Positions 1-13,185 of a stretch of DNA of 64,000 nucleotides are shown here, piece after piece. The notes under the pieces are model-generated. The model worked only from the letters and a program-made list of their open reading frames with translations, ran no database searches and was not told where the DNA came from. Source of the DNA: Xylanimonas cellulosilytica (GTDB lineage: Bacteria > Actinomycetota > Actinomycetes > Actinomycetales > Actinomycetaceae); contig JVKM01000056.1 in NCBI GenBank assembly GCA_001072465.1, positions 1 through 64,000 on the forward strand. Direction: 5' to 3'. How positions within the stretch are numbered: position 1 is the first letter of the stretch; the number at the start of each line of letters is the position of its first letter. Position numbers and translations under genes: made by a program.

Positions 1-10
1 GTGTGGGTGT

Positions 11-36
11 TGTTTGTGAACTCGATAGTGTGTTTG
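11..36 (+). promoter_or_regulatory. rrn leader conserved motif (antitermination / processing region)
   Basis: The stretch around GTGAACTCGATAGTGTGTTTG closely resembles the conserved leader element GAGAACTCAATAGTGTGTTTGG found ahead of 16S in many Actinobacteria such as mycobacteria, where it belongs to the antitermination and RNase III processing region. It lies about 100 bases before 16S. The rrn promoters themselves must lie before the window start. The assignment rests on resemblance only. Confidence 0.55.
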
Positions 37-140
37 TTTGTTTTTTATGCCTGTTTTTTGTTTTTGAGTGTTTTTGGTTGGGATTGCTGGCTGGCCTTGT
101 TTGGTTGGTTGGTTTTTCTGGGCTTTAACGTTTTTGTTTT

Positions 141-5120
<4,980 letters not shown>

Positions 5121-5170
5121 AACAACCCAACAAACCGGGTAAACAAAAAACACGAACAAAGACTTCGTGC

Positions 5171-5187
5171 CGCAACCACTATACAAA
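5171..5187 (+). repeat. right arm of 23S processing stem
   Basis: CGCAACCACTATACAAA is the exact reverse complement of 1951-1967. It lies between 23S and 5S and closes the precursor stalk around 23S. Confidence 0.85.
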
Positions 5188-5254
5188 CCACGATCAACCC
5201 ACACCCCCACCAAAACAAACAACGGTGCGTGGGGAGCGTGTTGAACACCAAAAC

Positions 5255-5373
5255 TTGTGGTGGTCATAGCACCGGGGAAACGCCCAGCCTCCATTCCGAA
5301 CCTGGAAGCTAAGCCCGGCAGCGCCAATGGTACTGCAACCGCCAGGTTGTGGGAGAGTAGGACACCGCCACAA
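5255..5373 (+). rRNA. rrf: 5S ribosomal RNA
   Basis: About 119 nt. The first ten bases TTGTGGTGGT pair with the last ten ACCGCCACAA (helix I). The core GGGGAAACGCCCAGC, CCGAACCTGGAAGCTAAGCCC and GGGAGAGTAGGACACCGCC are canonical 5S elements. It is the last gene of the rrn operon and is followed immediately by a terminator. Confidence 0.96.
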
Positions 5374-5383
5374 CACACCTACG

Positions 5384-5427
5384 GAAGCGGCCGGAGACCT
5401 CAAGTCTCCGGCCGCTTCTTCGTTGTT
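5384..5427 (+). terminator. rrn operon terminator
   Basis: Perfect 15-bp GC-rich stem (5384-5398 with 5404-5418), loop CTCAA, followed by TTCGTTGTT. It stands 10 bases after 5S, so it is the intrinsic terminator of the rRNA operon. Confidence 0.92.
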
Positions 5428-5563
5428 CGAGTTTCGATTCACCCTTCGTTTGTTCCGCTTTCTGTGCGCCCGGGCCTGGCGGTCCATACCGTGTCGTGTG
5501 TCCAGCAAATGAAAAATCGCACGTGACGGACTAACGTCGCCCGCATATCGCTGTATCGCGTGC

Positions 5564-5569
5564 GATGCT
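5564..5569 (+). promoter_or_regulatory. candidate leaderless -10 box for the ThrE-family gene
   Basis: GATGCT (5 of 6 to the actinobacterial TANNNT-type box, first base differs) ends 6 nt before ATG 5576. No Shine-Dalgarno is visible ahead of that start, so transcription probably begins at or next to the A of ATG. Other genes here, such as clgR and dapF, show the same spacing. Confidence 0.4.
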
Positions 5570-5575
5570 ATACCC

Positions 5576-6931
5576 ATGGTCACTTCTGCACACCCGCACG
5601 GGCCTCACCACCACGGTGGTAAAGACGAGGTCCTCGCTCAACGCATGGCGGCGCACGATCGCCTCGCCCATCAGTCCCAGGTAGTTCTCCGACTCGGCCA
5701 AATGCTCCTGTCGTTTGGCGCCAGCGCCTACCGCGTCAAAAAGTCGATGGCTGACCTCGCGCGCGCTGTCGGTATTTCTGAGCACCGAGCACAGGTCACG
5801 TACACGGAGATCATCGCGACTGCGTACGCGAACGGCACATTCCGCACGGAGCTTGCCGAGCAGCGCCTGATGGGCGTCAACGCAGACAAGATCGACCGGA
5901 TCAATAACTACGTGGCCTCTTTGCATGGCAAGTCCGTGCGAGTCGAGGACGTGTCCGATGAGCTCGACAAGATCGCGAAGGTTCCCGGCCTCTACGACTG
6001 GTTCTCGAACGCACTTGCCTCAGGCCTCGCCTGTGCGGCGTTCGCATTCCTCAACGGTGGGGGATGGGTTGAGTGCTCTGCCGTCGCCGTCGCCTCGTTC
6101 TTTGGACAAGCGCTGCGTCGCCAGATGCTGATCCGCCACATGAACCACTTCGGCGTGTGGATGGCCTGTGGCGCTCTCGCAGCAATGATCTACATCCTTC
6201 TCGTTGCTCCCGCACAGCATTTCCTGGGCATCGAGTCGACGCATCAGGCTGGCTTCATTTCCGCGCTGCTTTTCCTGGTGCCCGGGTTCCCGCTCGTGAC
6301 GGGCCTGATCGATTTGGTGCGCCAAGACTTCCAAGGCGGCGTCGGTCGCCTCGTGTATGTGACGATGCTCGTCATGTCTGCCGGTGTGGCCGTGTGGGCG
6401 ATCTCGGCGGTCTTCGGCTGGTCTGTGACGCCCGAGTACGGCGTATCGCTCGTTCCCTGGCTGCACTACCTTCTGCGCTTCCTCGCGAGCTTCGTTGCCG
6501 CTTACGGGTTTGCGATGCTCTTCAATTCGCCGCAACGCGTGTGCGCGACGGCCGCTCTTATCGGTGCGGTTATCAACACCGCTCGTATCGCCCTCCACCT
6601 GCAACTCGGCGTTCCTGCCCCGGCTGCTGTCGGCCTTGCCGCTCTCGCCGCCGGCCTTCTTGCCGTTTTCGTGGCCCGCAGGACGCGCTTCTCACGCGTG
6701 ACCCTGTCCGTGCCCGCTGTCGTCATCATGATCCCCGGAGTGCCTCTATACCGCGCACTTACCTACCTGAACAACCAGCAGATCGACGATGCGCTCGCCG
6801 CGCTCTTCACGGTCATGTTCACGATCGTTGCGATCGGCATGGGCCTCGCGCTCTCCCGTATGCTGACGGATAAGAACTGGCTCGTCGAGAAGCAAGAACG
6901 AGTCCCGAACCTGTGGGAATACGAGGAGTAG
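5576..6931 (+). CDS. ThrE-family threonine/serine exporter
   Basis: Integral membrane protein of 451 residues resembling Corynebacterium ThrE, which exports threonine and serine with the proton motive force. The short His-rich N-terminus (HPHGPHHHGG, residues 6-15) is followed by a cytosolic part with the family segment LLSFGASAYRVKKSM near residue 45. The first ThrE membrane domain is at about 140-285 (LVPGFPLVTGLIDL near 240). The second, ThrE_2-like, block is at about 300-430 (PAVVIMIPGVPLYRAL near 380). About ten membrane helices are visible. Both family domains are fused in one chain, as in corynebacteria. ATG 5576 has no ribosome binding site but sits 6 nt after a TANNNT-like box, so it may be leaderless. 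A small membrane-protein gene follows. Substrate specificity is inferred from family only. Confidence 0.85.
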   Translation: MVTSAHPHGPHHHGGKDEVLAQRMAAHDRLAHQSQVVLRLGQMLLSFGASAYRVKKSMADLARAVGISEHRAQVTYTEIIATAYANGTFRTELAEQRLMGVNADKIDRINNYVASLHGKSVRVEDVSDELDKIAKVPGLYDWFSNALASGLACAAFAFLNGGGWVECSAVAVASFFGQALRRQMLIRHMNHFGVWMACGALAAMIYILLVAPAQHFLGIESTHQAGFISALLFLVPGFPLVTGLIDLVRQDFQGGVGRLVYVTMLVMSAGVAVWAISAVFGWSVTPEYGVSLVPWLHYLLRFLASFVAAYGFAMLFNSPQRVCATAALIGAVINTARIALHLQLGVPAPAAVGLAALAAGLLAVFVARRTRFSRVTLSVPAVVIMIPGVPLYRALTYLNNQQIDDALAALFTVMFTIVAIGMGLALSRMLTDKNWLVEKQERVPNLWEYEE

Positions 6932-6936
6932 CACGC

Positions 6937-7092
6937 ATGAAATTCGAGATCGAAGCGGGCCTGAAGCCGCCGTCGTTCGAGGTCGAGTACGAGATCGACC
7001 GCGACGAGATTCGCGCCGTCGGACGCAACATCGCGATCGTGTGCGTGGCGGCAGTGACCGCTCGTGTGCTCGTCGCACTGATTCAGCGCTGA
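6937..7092 (+). CDS. small predicted membrane protein (51 aa)
   Basis: ATG 6937 lies 8 bases after a strong GAGGAG (6923-6928) that is inside the last codons of the exporter gene, with only 5 nt between stop and start, so translation is probably coupled. The 51-residue product starts MKFEIEAGLKPPSFEVEYEI, has a charged middle (DRDEIRAVGR) and ends in one hydrophobic helix (IAIVCVAAVTARVLVALI) with a short QR tail. This looks like a C-tail-anchored or single-pass peptide. It could be an accessory subunit of the exporter, but no family is recognised. A terminator follows at 7106, making the pair a two-gene unit. Confidence comes from the start signals rather than homology. Confidence 0.6.
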   Translation: MKFEIEAGLKPPSFEVEYEIDRDEIRAVGRNIAIVCVAAVTARVLVALIQR

Positions 7093-7105
7093 CGCGCATT
7101 CATTG

Positions 7106-7144
7106 ACGAGGCCGTGGCCGGGAAACCGGTCGCGGCTTCGTTTG
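7106..7144 (+). terminator. terminator after exporter unit
   Basis: 16-bp stem (7106-7121 with 7126-7141, three G-U pairs), GAAA tetraloop, then TTT. It starts 14 bases after the 51-aa gene. Confidence 0.75.
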
Positions 7145-7344
7145 TGCGTAGGCCGAGTTGGCAGGTATACAGGGCCACGACAACGTACTGAGCAAGCGTC
7201 GCCCTTGTGGAGGGCGCCGCAGGGCCTGCGGGGCCTGGCCGGGCTTCGAGGCGACGCGCCGAGCGCAGCTCGTGGCGCGGGCGACGAGCGGGCGGGCAGG
7301 CCATGCGGTGCCCGGAACAAAGGCACGCCGCGAGGGATGATCAG

Positions 7345-7548
7345 GTGAGTGCGTCGGATCAGGCTCTGCATCCTGGCTACCAGGCCCCGCCACCGCCCAC
7401 GGGCACCGCAGCCAGGCCTTGGCGGCCATGCGCATGCTTTCATGTGATCGTATTGGTGGCTTTCATGCTTCTCAGCAATTTCGCACGTAATTCCCCTGCG
7501 ACTGTTTCAAGATATGAACTCAAGGCATTGAAATTGCAACGTTTTTGA
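7345..7548 (+). pseudogene. possible truncated membrane-protein gene
   Basis: GTG 7345 has GAGGGA 7 bases upstream (7332-7337) and opens MSASDQALHPGYQAPPPP, the low-complexity Pro/Tyr N-terminus common in actinobacterial membrane proteins that precedes a first helix. After TGTAARPW the reading frame loses sense. The +1 frame would give SQALAAMRMLS, which looks more like the expected continuation. The sequence then runs into the AT-richer inverted-repeat segment. This is best read as a broken gene start (frameshift plus truncation). It could also be chance. Confidence 0.25.
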
Positions 7549-7585
7549 GCATTGTTGAAAGTTCATGCAATCGAATTACGTGCGA
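7481..7585. repeat. 13-bp perfect inverted repeat bracketing a low-GC 79-bp core
   Basis: TCGCACGTAATTC at 7481-7493 is the exact reverse complement of 7573-7585. Inside it ATGAACT (7516-7522) pairs with AGTTCAT (7560-7566), so the 105-bp unit can fold into a nested long hairpin. The core is visibly richer in A and T than the surroundings. It could be a miniature inverted-repeat element, an IS end remnant, or a structured RNA. No target duplication was identified. Confidence 0.55.
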
Positions 7586-7716
7586 CTTTGGGAGAGTAGG
7601 TTCTTTCAGGGGCTAAGGGCACCGCAGGCGGGGTCTGCAAGCCTCACAGTGCCTCTGGTAGGGACGGCGCTGACGGGCTTGTGACACGCTCAGGAGAGGG
7701 CGAGAAGGCATACGAG

Positions 7717-7745
7717 TGGGGCCGGCCCGAAAGGGCCGGCCCCAC
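7717..7745 (-). terminator. terminator of the AAE transporter gene
   Basis: Perfect 13-bp stem (7717-7729 with 7733-7745) with a 3-nt loop, 29 bases beyond the stop of the minus-strand transporter gene. The T-run is weak, so termination may be partly Rho-dependent. Confidence 0.65.
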
Positions 7746-7773
7746 AGCGCGGGATCACCCGCAGAGATAGCCG

Positions 7774-9366
7774 CTACATGCCACCCAGGATCGTGGCGAC
7801 GATGATCTTGCCGACCATGGCGACCGGGTAGACCAGCGCGTAACCGAGGGAGACACGCGGATCGGCGTTGGTGCGGCCGTTCGCGAATGCGAGGACGGCA
7901 GGCTGCGTCTGCGCGCCGCCGAGCAGGCCGGCGAGCTTCGTACCGCCCATCTTGAAGACCCAGCGCATCGTGCAGTACAGGCCGATGGCCATAATCGACG
8001 TCATGACGACGCCCAGGGCGAAGATGCGGATCCAGGCGCCCGATGCGAAGGCCTCGAGGATCTGACCGCCGGCCTTGGCGCCCGCCTGCGCGAGGAAGAT
8101 GAGCAGGCCGAGCTCTGCCATCACCTGGCAGGTCGTGAAGGGCAGTGCCGTCGCGATGGGGCCGATGCGGCCTACGCGGCCGAAGATAAGGCCCACGATG
8201 AGCGTGCCTGCGGCGGAGCCGATCGAGAAGTACTCGCCGGAGGGGGTCAGGATCGGCAGCTCACCGATCGCGATACCCAGCGCCATGCCGATACCCAGGG
8301 CGATCGGGTTGAGGTCCGTGAGGCCTCGGGACGAGTCGCCGAAGAACTTGGTGATCTCAGCCATCTTGGACGTGGGGGCGACGACGCGCACGCGGTCACC
8401 TTCCTGGAGGACGAGGCCCGGCTCGGCAACCATGTCGACGTCGCCGCGGCGCACGCGCGAGATCGTCGCCGAGAATTCCTTGGCGAGGCCGAGCGAGGCA
8501 ACCGTGCGTCCGGCGACCTTCGGGTTGGAGATCGTCATGCGGCGGAAGTCCAGGTAGGAGCGGTCCTGCATGAGGGAGTGCGAGGACGCATGGCCCAGCT
8601 CGGTGGCGGCGCGAGCGACGAGCTCGCGGGGGCCGACGACCGTCACGAGGTCACCAGGATCCAGGGTGTCGGACATCTGGGGACGGGTGATCGGGCCGGT
8701 CTCGCCGCGGCGCAGACGGGAGAAGGAGACCTTCTCACCGAGCTTCTCGTAGATGTCGCCAACGAAGGGGTGGTCGTCGCGCTCGACGCGGATCGTGCGG
8801 TTCGACAGGGGAGAGGGGGCATCCTTATCGTTGCGGCCGTAGTGCAGTGCAGCCATCGAAGCTGCCAGCATGCCGATGACGCCGAAGAGGTAGGCGATCG
8901 AGTAGCCGACCGTCGCACGTGCTGGATCGCCGGAGGCCTCGCCGGCAGCGGCCAGAGCGGGCGTGTTCGTCACCGAACCCGCGAAGGTACCGGCGATGAG
9001 CGGAACGTCCATACCCATGGCCTTACCGAGGTAGAGGCCGACGGTGGCGGTGATGCCGTAGAGGGCAACCATCGTCAGGATCGGTCCGACTGCCGTCTTC
9101 AGGTTGTGGAAGAACGACGCACCCGAGTTGATGCCGATCGCGAACGTGAAGAGAGTCAGGCCAAGGGTGCCCAGCTGGGGGGTGACTCGCAGTTCGATGT
9201 CGTAGGACTGTGCCCACGCAGCCAACGCGATGGCAAAGAACAGAACGGCGGCGGCGCCGAGGCTAATTCCCCTGATTTTCACATGGCCGAACGCCATGCC
9301 TATACCGATGAGAAGGAAGAGGAACAGAACTGGCTGTTCACTCAGGATCTCGAAGACCTGATGCAC
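7774..9366 (-). CDS. AspT/YidE-type (AAE family) putative antiporter
   Basis: About 530 residues with the architecture of the aspartate:alanine exchanger family. An N-terminal set of helices (FLFLLIGIGMAFGHVKIRGISLG onward) carries the duplicated-domain signature GINSGASFF and GSVTNTPALA near residues 90-145. Two cytosolic TrkA_C/RCK_C-like domains follow (about 190-260 and 275-345, ending in DPGDLVTVVG and QEGDRVRVVA). A second helix set repeats the motif as GLLIFLAQAGAKAG and GGAQTQPAVLAFA. GTG 9366 was chosen because GGAG lies 8 nt upstream; an upstream TTG at 9411 has no such site. It is transcribed away from the ilv operon. The substrate cannot be told from sequence; family members exchange dicarboxylates or amino acids. 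Confidence 0.8.
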   Translation of the reverse strand: MHQVFEILSEQPVLFLFLLIGIGMAFGHVKIRGISLGAAAVLFFAIALAAWAQSYDIELRVTPQLGTLGLTLFTFAIGINSGASFFHNLKTAVGPILTMVALYGITATVGLYLGKAMGMDVPLIAGTFAGSVTNTPALAAAGEASGDPARATVGYSIAYLFGVIGMLAASMAALHYGRNDKDAPSPLSNRTIRVERDDHPFVGDIYEKLGEKVSFSRLRRGETGPITRPQMSDTLDPGDLVTVVGPRELVARAATELGHASSHSLMQDRSYLDFRRMTISNPKVAGRTVASLGLAKEFSATISRVRRGDVDMVAEPGLVLQEGDRVRVVAPTSKMAEITKFFGDSSRGLTDLNPIALGIGMALGIAIGELPILTPSGEYFSIGSAAGTLIVGLIFGRVGRIGPIATALPFTTCQVMAELGLLIFLAQAGAKAGGQILEAFASGAWIRIFALGVVMTSIMAIGLYCTMRWVFKMGGTKLAGLLGGAQTQPAVLAFANGRTNADPRVSLGYALVYPVAMVGKIIVATILGGM

Positions 9367-9531
9367 GATGAAATCTCCGTGTTGTGGATTGTGATATGAG
9401 GTATGTATCAATTAAAGCAGCAATACGTGCTGTGTATCTCAGTCCATCGTCCTAGATGGCGATCAGAGTCCAAAGGTCCGCACAATGAGATGGGTAAGGA
9501 GCGGAGAGCGTGGGAGCGATACGGTAAAGGC

Positions 9532-9603
9532 ATGCTCGACGTTCGCGGAATTGGAGTCCTCGCCCTGGTCATCGTACCCGGGCGTGCGATGCCTGCCGTG
9601 TAA
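9532..9603 (+). CDS. ilvB leader peptide, Val/Leu/Ile-rich (23 aa)
   Basis: A short ORF, ATG 9532 to TAA 9601-9603, contains VLALVIV at residues 9-15 and further Ile, Leu and Val codons. Regulatory branched-chain codons are thus clustered just ahead of a stem that overlaps the stop, as in ribosome-mediated attenuation of ilv operons in Corynebacterium and enterics. An in-frame ATG at 9490 could extend it. The ribosome binding site is not ideal: AAAGG ends 1 nt before ATG, with GGGAG further up. Function is inferred from codon content and the downstream attenuator. Confidence 0.75.
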   Translation: MLDVRGIGVLALVIVPGRAMPAV

Positions 9604-9669
9604 CGTGAGGATGGATCGCACGCCGAATTCCCCGCATCCGTGCTTCTGCCGGATCTGACGGGGTTTTTT
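9581..9669 (+). promoter_or_regulatory. ilvB attenuator (pause stem plus terminator)
   Basis: GGCGTGCGAT (9581-9590), inside the leader-peptide codons, pairs perfectly with ATCGCACGCC (9615-9624). A terminator stem follows, CCCCG..ATCCG (9630-9640) with CGGAT..CGGGG (9650-9663), and ends in six T (9664-9669). When ribosomes stall on the Val/Leu/Ile codons the first stem would open, presumably allowing an alternative fold that prevents termination. It sits 32 nt before ilvB. The alternating folds are inferred, not computed. Confidence 0.8.
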
Positions 9670-9701
9670 CTTTGAGACGGTCCCAACGATTGAGAGGACG
9701 A

Positions 9702-11468
9702 ATGGTGAGCGACACCGCCAACACCACCCGCATGACCGGAGCCGAGGCTATCGTGGCCAGCCTCGAGGCCCTGGGCGTCACCGACGTGTTCGGTATGCCC
9801 GGCGGCGCAATTCTCCCGACCTACGACCCGCTGCTGGCGTCGACGTCCATCCGCCACATTCTTGTCCGTCACGAGCAGGGCGCGGGCCATGCCGCTGAAG
9901 GCTACGCCCTGGCCACCGGTAAGGTCGGCTGCGCGATCGTGACGTCCGGCCCCGGAGCCACCAATGTGCTGACGGCCCTGGGCGACGCCTGCATGGACTC
10001 GGTTCCGATCGTCGTGATCTCGGGCCAGGTCGGCGCATCCCTGATCGGAAGCGACGCCTTCCAGGAAGCCGACATCGTGGGCGCGTCGATGCCCATCACC
10101 AAGCATTCCTTCCTCGTCACGGATCCCGCGGAGATCCCCGCGCGCCTGGCCGAGGCCTTCCACCTCGCGGGCACCGGCCGCCCCGGCCCGGTCCTCGTGG
10201 ACATCACCAAGTCCGCTCAGGTCGCTGAGATGGACTTCTCCTGGCCTCCCGCCATCGACCTGCCCGGCTACCGCGTCGCGGACAAGCCGAACATGAAGCA
10301 GGTGCGTGCGGCTGCCCGCGCGATCGCCGATGCCCAGGCCCCCGTGCTCTACGTGGGTGGCGGCATCGTCCGCTCCGGTTCCACCGACGCCCTCGCCGAC
10401 CTCGTCGAGGTCACGAACGCCCCCGTCGTCACCACGCTGACCGCCCGCGGAGCGTTCCCCGACTCTGATCGCCACAACCTCGGCATGCCCGGCATGCACG
10501 GCACCGTGGCGGCTGTCGGCGCCCTCCAGCGCGCCGACCTGATCGTGGCCCTCGGCGCCCGCTTCGATGACCGCGTGACGGGCCGCCTCGACTCCTTCGC
10601 ACCCCGCGCCACCGTCGTGCACATCGACATCGACGCCGCGGAGATCTCGAAGAACCGCCACGCCGACATCCCGATCGTCGCCGACCTGGCGACCGCCCTG
10701 CCGATCCTCACCGAGGAAATCGCCCAGGCCTCGTCGGAAAACAAGGCGGACATCTCCGGATGGTGGCGCTACCTCGACCGCCTGCGTACCAAGTACCCGA
10801 TCGGATGGGCCGAGCCCGAAGACGGCATGATGGCGCCCCAGGAAGTCATCAAGAAGCTCTCCGACAAGGTCGGTCCCGAGGCGATCTACGTGACGGGCGT
10901 GGGGCAGCACCAGATGTGGGCCGCCCAGTTCATCACGCTGGATAACACGCGCAGCTTCATCTCCTCGTCCGGCTCCGGCACCATGGGCTACTGCATCCCC
11001 GCAGCCATGGGTGCCCAGGTCGCTGCCCCCGACAAGGTCGTGTGGGCGATCGACGGCGACGGCTCCTTCCAGATGACCAACCAGGAACTGGCCACCTGCA
11101 CGATCAACAACATCCCGATTAAGGTCGCCCTCATCAACAACTCGGTGCTGGGCATGGTCCGCCAGTGGCAGTCCCTGTTCTTCGGCAAGCGCTACTCGAA
11201 CACGACGCTCAACCCCGTCGAGGGCGAGCAGATCCCCAACTTCGAGATGCTCGCGCAGGCCTACGGCATGGCCGCGCGCACCGTTCGCTCCATCGACGAG
11301 GTCGACGAGGCCATCGAATGGGCCATGTCGATCAACGATCGCCCCGTTCTCATTGACTTCCGCGTCTCCAAGGATTCGATGGTCTGGCCGATGGTCGCCG
11401 CGGGCGTGTCCAACGATGAGATTCGTTACGCCAAGGGCATGGCGCCCGACTGGGAGGTGGAAGACTGA
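9702..11468 (+). CDS. ilvB: acetolactate synthase large (catalytic) subunit
   Basis: 588-residue ThDP/FAD/Mg-dependent enzyme joining two pyruvates (or pyruvate plus 2-ketobutyrate), the first common step of valine, leucine and isoleucine synthesis (EC 2.2.1.6). Visible motifs are GMPGGAILPTYDPL at the N-terminus, the catalytic Glu in RHEQGAGHAAEGYA (about residue 58), GARFDDRVTG in the FAD domain, and the ThDP-binding stretch GDGSFQMTNQELATC...NN (about 450-480). ATG 9702 follows GAGAGGA; an overlapping GTG at 9705 has better spacing and is possible. ilvN overlaps the stop (TGATG). Expression is probably attenuated through the leader peptide. Length and residues are normal. Confidence 0.97.
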   Translation: MVSDTANTTRMTGAEAIVASLEALGVTDVFGMPGGAILPTYDPLLASTSIRHILVRHEQGAGHAAEGYALATGKVGCAIVTSGPGATNVLTALGDACMDSVPIVVISGQVGASLIGSDAFQEADIVGASMPITKHSFLVTDPAEIPARLAEAFHLAGTGRPGPVLVDITKSAQVAEMDFSWPPAIDLPGYRVADKPNMKQVRAAARAIADAQAPVLYVGGGIVRSGSTDALADLVEVTNAPVVTTLTARGAFPDSDRHNLGMPGMHGTVAAVGALQRADLIVALGARFDDRVTGRLDSFAPRATVVHIDIDAAEISKNRHADIPIVADLATALPILTEEIAQASSENKADISGWWRYLDRLRTKYPIGWAEPEDGMMAPQEVIKKLSDKVGPEAIYVTGVGQHQMWAAQFITLDNTRSFISSSGSGTMGYCIPAAMGAQVAAPDKVVWAIDGDGSFQMTNQELATCTINNIPIKVALINNSVLGMVRQWQSLFFGKRYSNTTLNPVEGEQIPNFEMLAQAYGMAARTVRSIDEVDEAIEWAMSINDRPVLIDFRVSKDSMVWPMVAAGVSNDEIRYAKGMAPDWEVED

Positions 11469-11980
11469 TGACGAATCGTCACACTCTGGCCGTGTTGGTC
11501 GAAAACAAGCCTGGCGTGCTCACTCGCGTCGCCGCGCTTTTCGCCCGCCGTGCCTTTAATATCAAGTCGCTGACCGTGGGAGAAACCGAACACCCGGAGA
11601 TCTCCCGCATGACCATCATCGTGGACGCAGACTCCGCGCCCATCGAGCAGGTGGTCAAGCAGCTCAACAAGCTCATCAACGTCCTCAAGGTCGTTGAGCT
11701 TGAACCCGAAGACTCCGTCGAACGGCGTCTGCTCATGATGAAGGTCCAGGCTGACGAGACCCGTCGCACCTCGGTCCTGCAGATCGTGGACCTGTTCCGC
11801 GCACACGTCGTCGACGTGCAACCCGAGTCGGTCGTCATCGAATCGATCGGCTCCCTATCCAAACTGGAGGCGCTGCTGCGGGCCCTGGAGCCCTACGGCG
11901 TCACCGAACTCGTCCAGTCGGGCGCCGTGGCTATCGGCCGCGGGTCGCGCTCGATCACGGATCAACTGAAGGAGAAATGA
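11468..11980 (+). CDS. ilvN: acetolactate synthase small (regulatory) subunit
   Basis: 170 residues. The N-terminal ACT domain ([21 protein letters not shown], residues 5-25; [20 protein letters not shown], 30-50) binds valine and other branched-chain amino acids for feedback inhibition. The C-terminal domain (about 80-165) activates IlvB. Its ATG shares bases with the ilvB stop, so the two chains are translationally coupled and made together. The last codons carry the AAGGAG ribosome binding site of ilvC. Confidence 0.96.
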   Translation: MTNRHTLAVLVENKPGVLTRVAALFARRAFNIKSLTVGETEHPEISRMTIIVDADSAPIEQVVKQLNKLINVLKVVELEPEDSVERRLLMMKVQADETRRTSVLQIVDLFRAHVVDVQPESVVIESIGSLSKLEALLRALEPYGVTELVQSGAVAIGRGSRSITDQLKEK

Positions 11981-11982
11981 AA

Positions 11983-13008
11983 ATGGCAGAAATCATCTAC
12001 GACGACGGCGCAGACCTGTCGCTGATCCAGTCCAAGAAGGTTGCCATCATTGGTTACGGTTCGCAGGGTCACGCGCACGCGCTGAACCTGAAGGATTCCG
12101 GAGTTGACGTGGTCGTCGGCCTGCGCCCCGGTTCCTCCTCCTGGGCCAAGGCTGAGGCCGCCGGCCTCGAGGTCAAGGACGTGGCCGAGGCCGTCGCCGA
12201 GGGTGACGTCGTCTCGCTGCTGCTGCCCGACCAGGTCCAGCGCTACGTGTATGCCGAGCAGGTTGCCCCCAACCTGAAGGAAGGCGCCGCCCTTCTCTTC
12301 GCGCACGGCTTCAACATCCGCTACGGCTACATCGAGGTCCCCGAGGGCCACGACGTCGTCATGGTCGCCCCCAAGGGTCCCGGCCACAAGGTCCGCGAGA
12401 CCTACACCCAGGGCAAGGGCACCCCGGACGTCGTCGCCGTTGAGGTGGACGCCTCCGGCCAGGCTTGGGACCTCGTCCTGTCCTACGCGAAGGCCATCGG
12501 CGGCACCCGCGCCGGCGTCATCAAGACGACCTTCACCGAAGAGACCGAGACCGACCTGTTCGGCGAGCAGGCTGTCCTGTGTGGCGGCGTCTCCCACCTG
12601 ATCCAGGCCGGCTTCGAGACCCTGGTCGAGGCTGGCTACCAGCCCGAGATCGCCTACTTCGAGGTCTGCCACGAGATGAAGCTGATCGTCGACCTCATCA
12701 ACGAGGGCGGCATCACCAAGCAGCGTTGGTCCTGCTCTGACACCGCTGAGTACGGCGACTACGTCTCCGGCCCGCGCGTCATCAACGAGTCCTCCAAGGA
12801 GGCCATGAAGGCTGTCCTGGCCGACATTCAGGACGGCACCTTCGCCCGCAAGTTCATCGCCGATCAGGATAACGGCGCCCTCGAGTTCAAGGCGCTGCGC
12901 GCCGAGGAAGAGGCCCACCCGATCGAGAAGACCGGCCAGAAGCTGCGCAAGGCCTTCGGCTGGACCGACTCCGACGAGGACTACACCGAGGGTAGCGCCG
13001 CGCGCTGA
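11983..13008 (+). CDS. ilvC: ketol-acid reductoisomerase (class I)
   Basis: 341 residues. It converts acetolactate or acetohydroxybutyrate to dihydroxy acids with NADPH and Mg (EC 1.1.1.86). The Rossmann motif [17 protein letters not shown] is at about residue 23. The cofactor-specificity loop [11 protein letters not shown] has Arg and Ser residues expected for NADPH. The knotted C-terminal domain contains [16 protein letters not shown] and [13 protein letters not shown] with the metal-binding acidic residues. ATG 11983 is preferred over ATG 11977 because AAGGAG (11969-11974) is 8 nt away. It is the last gene of the ilvBNC unit; an IS3-type remnant whose end forms a hairpin follows. Confidence 0.96.
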   Translation: MAEIIYDDGADLSLIQSKKVAIIGYGSQGHAHALNLKDSGVDVVVGLRPGSSSWAKAEAAGLEVKDVAEAVAEGDVVSLLLPDQVQRYVYAEQVAPNLKEGAALLFAHGFNIRYGYIEVPEGHDVVMVAPKGPGHKVRETYTQGKGTPDVVAVEVDASGQAWDLVLSYAKAIGGTRAGVIKTTFTEETETDLFGEQAVLCGGVSHLIQAGFETLVEAGYQPEIAYFEVCHEMKLIVDLINEGGITKQRWSCSDTAEYGDYVSGPRVINESSKEAMKAVLADIQDGTFARKFIADQDNGALEFKALRAEEEAHPIEKTGQKLRKAFGWTDSDEDYTEGSAAR

Positions 13009-13056
13009 TCTCGCGGTCCGTTTCGGATAGCTTCACGCCCCGGCCTCGTTCCTACA

Positions 13057-13185
13057 TGAACTGCCTCCCGTTTCTTGGACATCGAAATTGAAGTCCAGGG
13101 AATGGGAGGCTTTTCGTGTCTGTGGATCTGCGGTTGAGGCATGATCGTTTGCTTCGGGAGCAGGCTGTTGAGTTGTTTGAGAGGG
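13057..13185 (+). mobile_element. IS3-family left-end remnant with start of transposase orfA
   Basis: TGAACTGCCTCC at 13057 resembles IS3-group terminal repeats (TGAACCGCCCC type). It is followed by an 18-bp hairpin and then GTG 13116 opening MSVDLRLRHDRLLREQAVEL. This matches the usual orfA start, basic and leading into a helix-turn-helix (LREQAVxLFERG). The similarity stops after LFER at about 13183, so only the left end and some 23 codons survive. No right end is present in the window. It lies between ilvC and the sialidase gene. The family call is from motif memory, without alignment. Confidence 0.45.
13063..13114 (+). terminator. 18-bp hairpin with T-run (IS end; probable ilvC terminator)
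   Basis: 13063-13080 pairs with 13093-13110 over 18 bp including three G-U pairs and is followed by TTTT. It lies 55 bases after ilvC and inside the IS3-type end. IS ends often carry such hairpins to block incoming transcription, so it may serve as the ilv terminator as well. Confidence 0.6.

Larger units (their letters stand above)
7145..7716. other. gene-poor stretch
   Basis: No intact gene is convincing here. Contained items are a possible gene remnant starting at GTG 7345 and a lower-GC segment with a 13-bp inverted repeat at 7481-7585. The ORFs in 7145-7340 overlap on both strands, have no family resemblance and look like GC-rich shadows. Confidence 0.6.

Noticed and set aside
7103..7443. 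Overlapping ORFs on both strands
   Set aside because: No start signals, no family resemblance, mutual overlap, and a terminator hairpin inside; considered chance frames.
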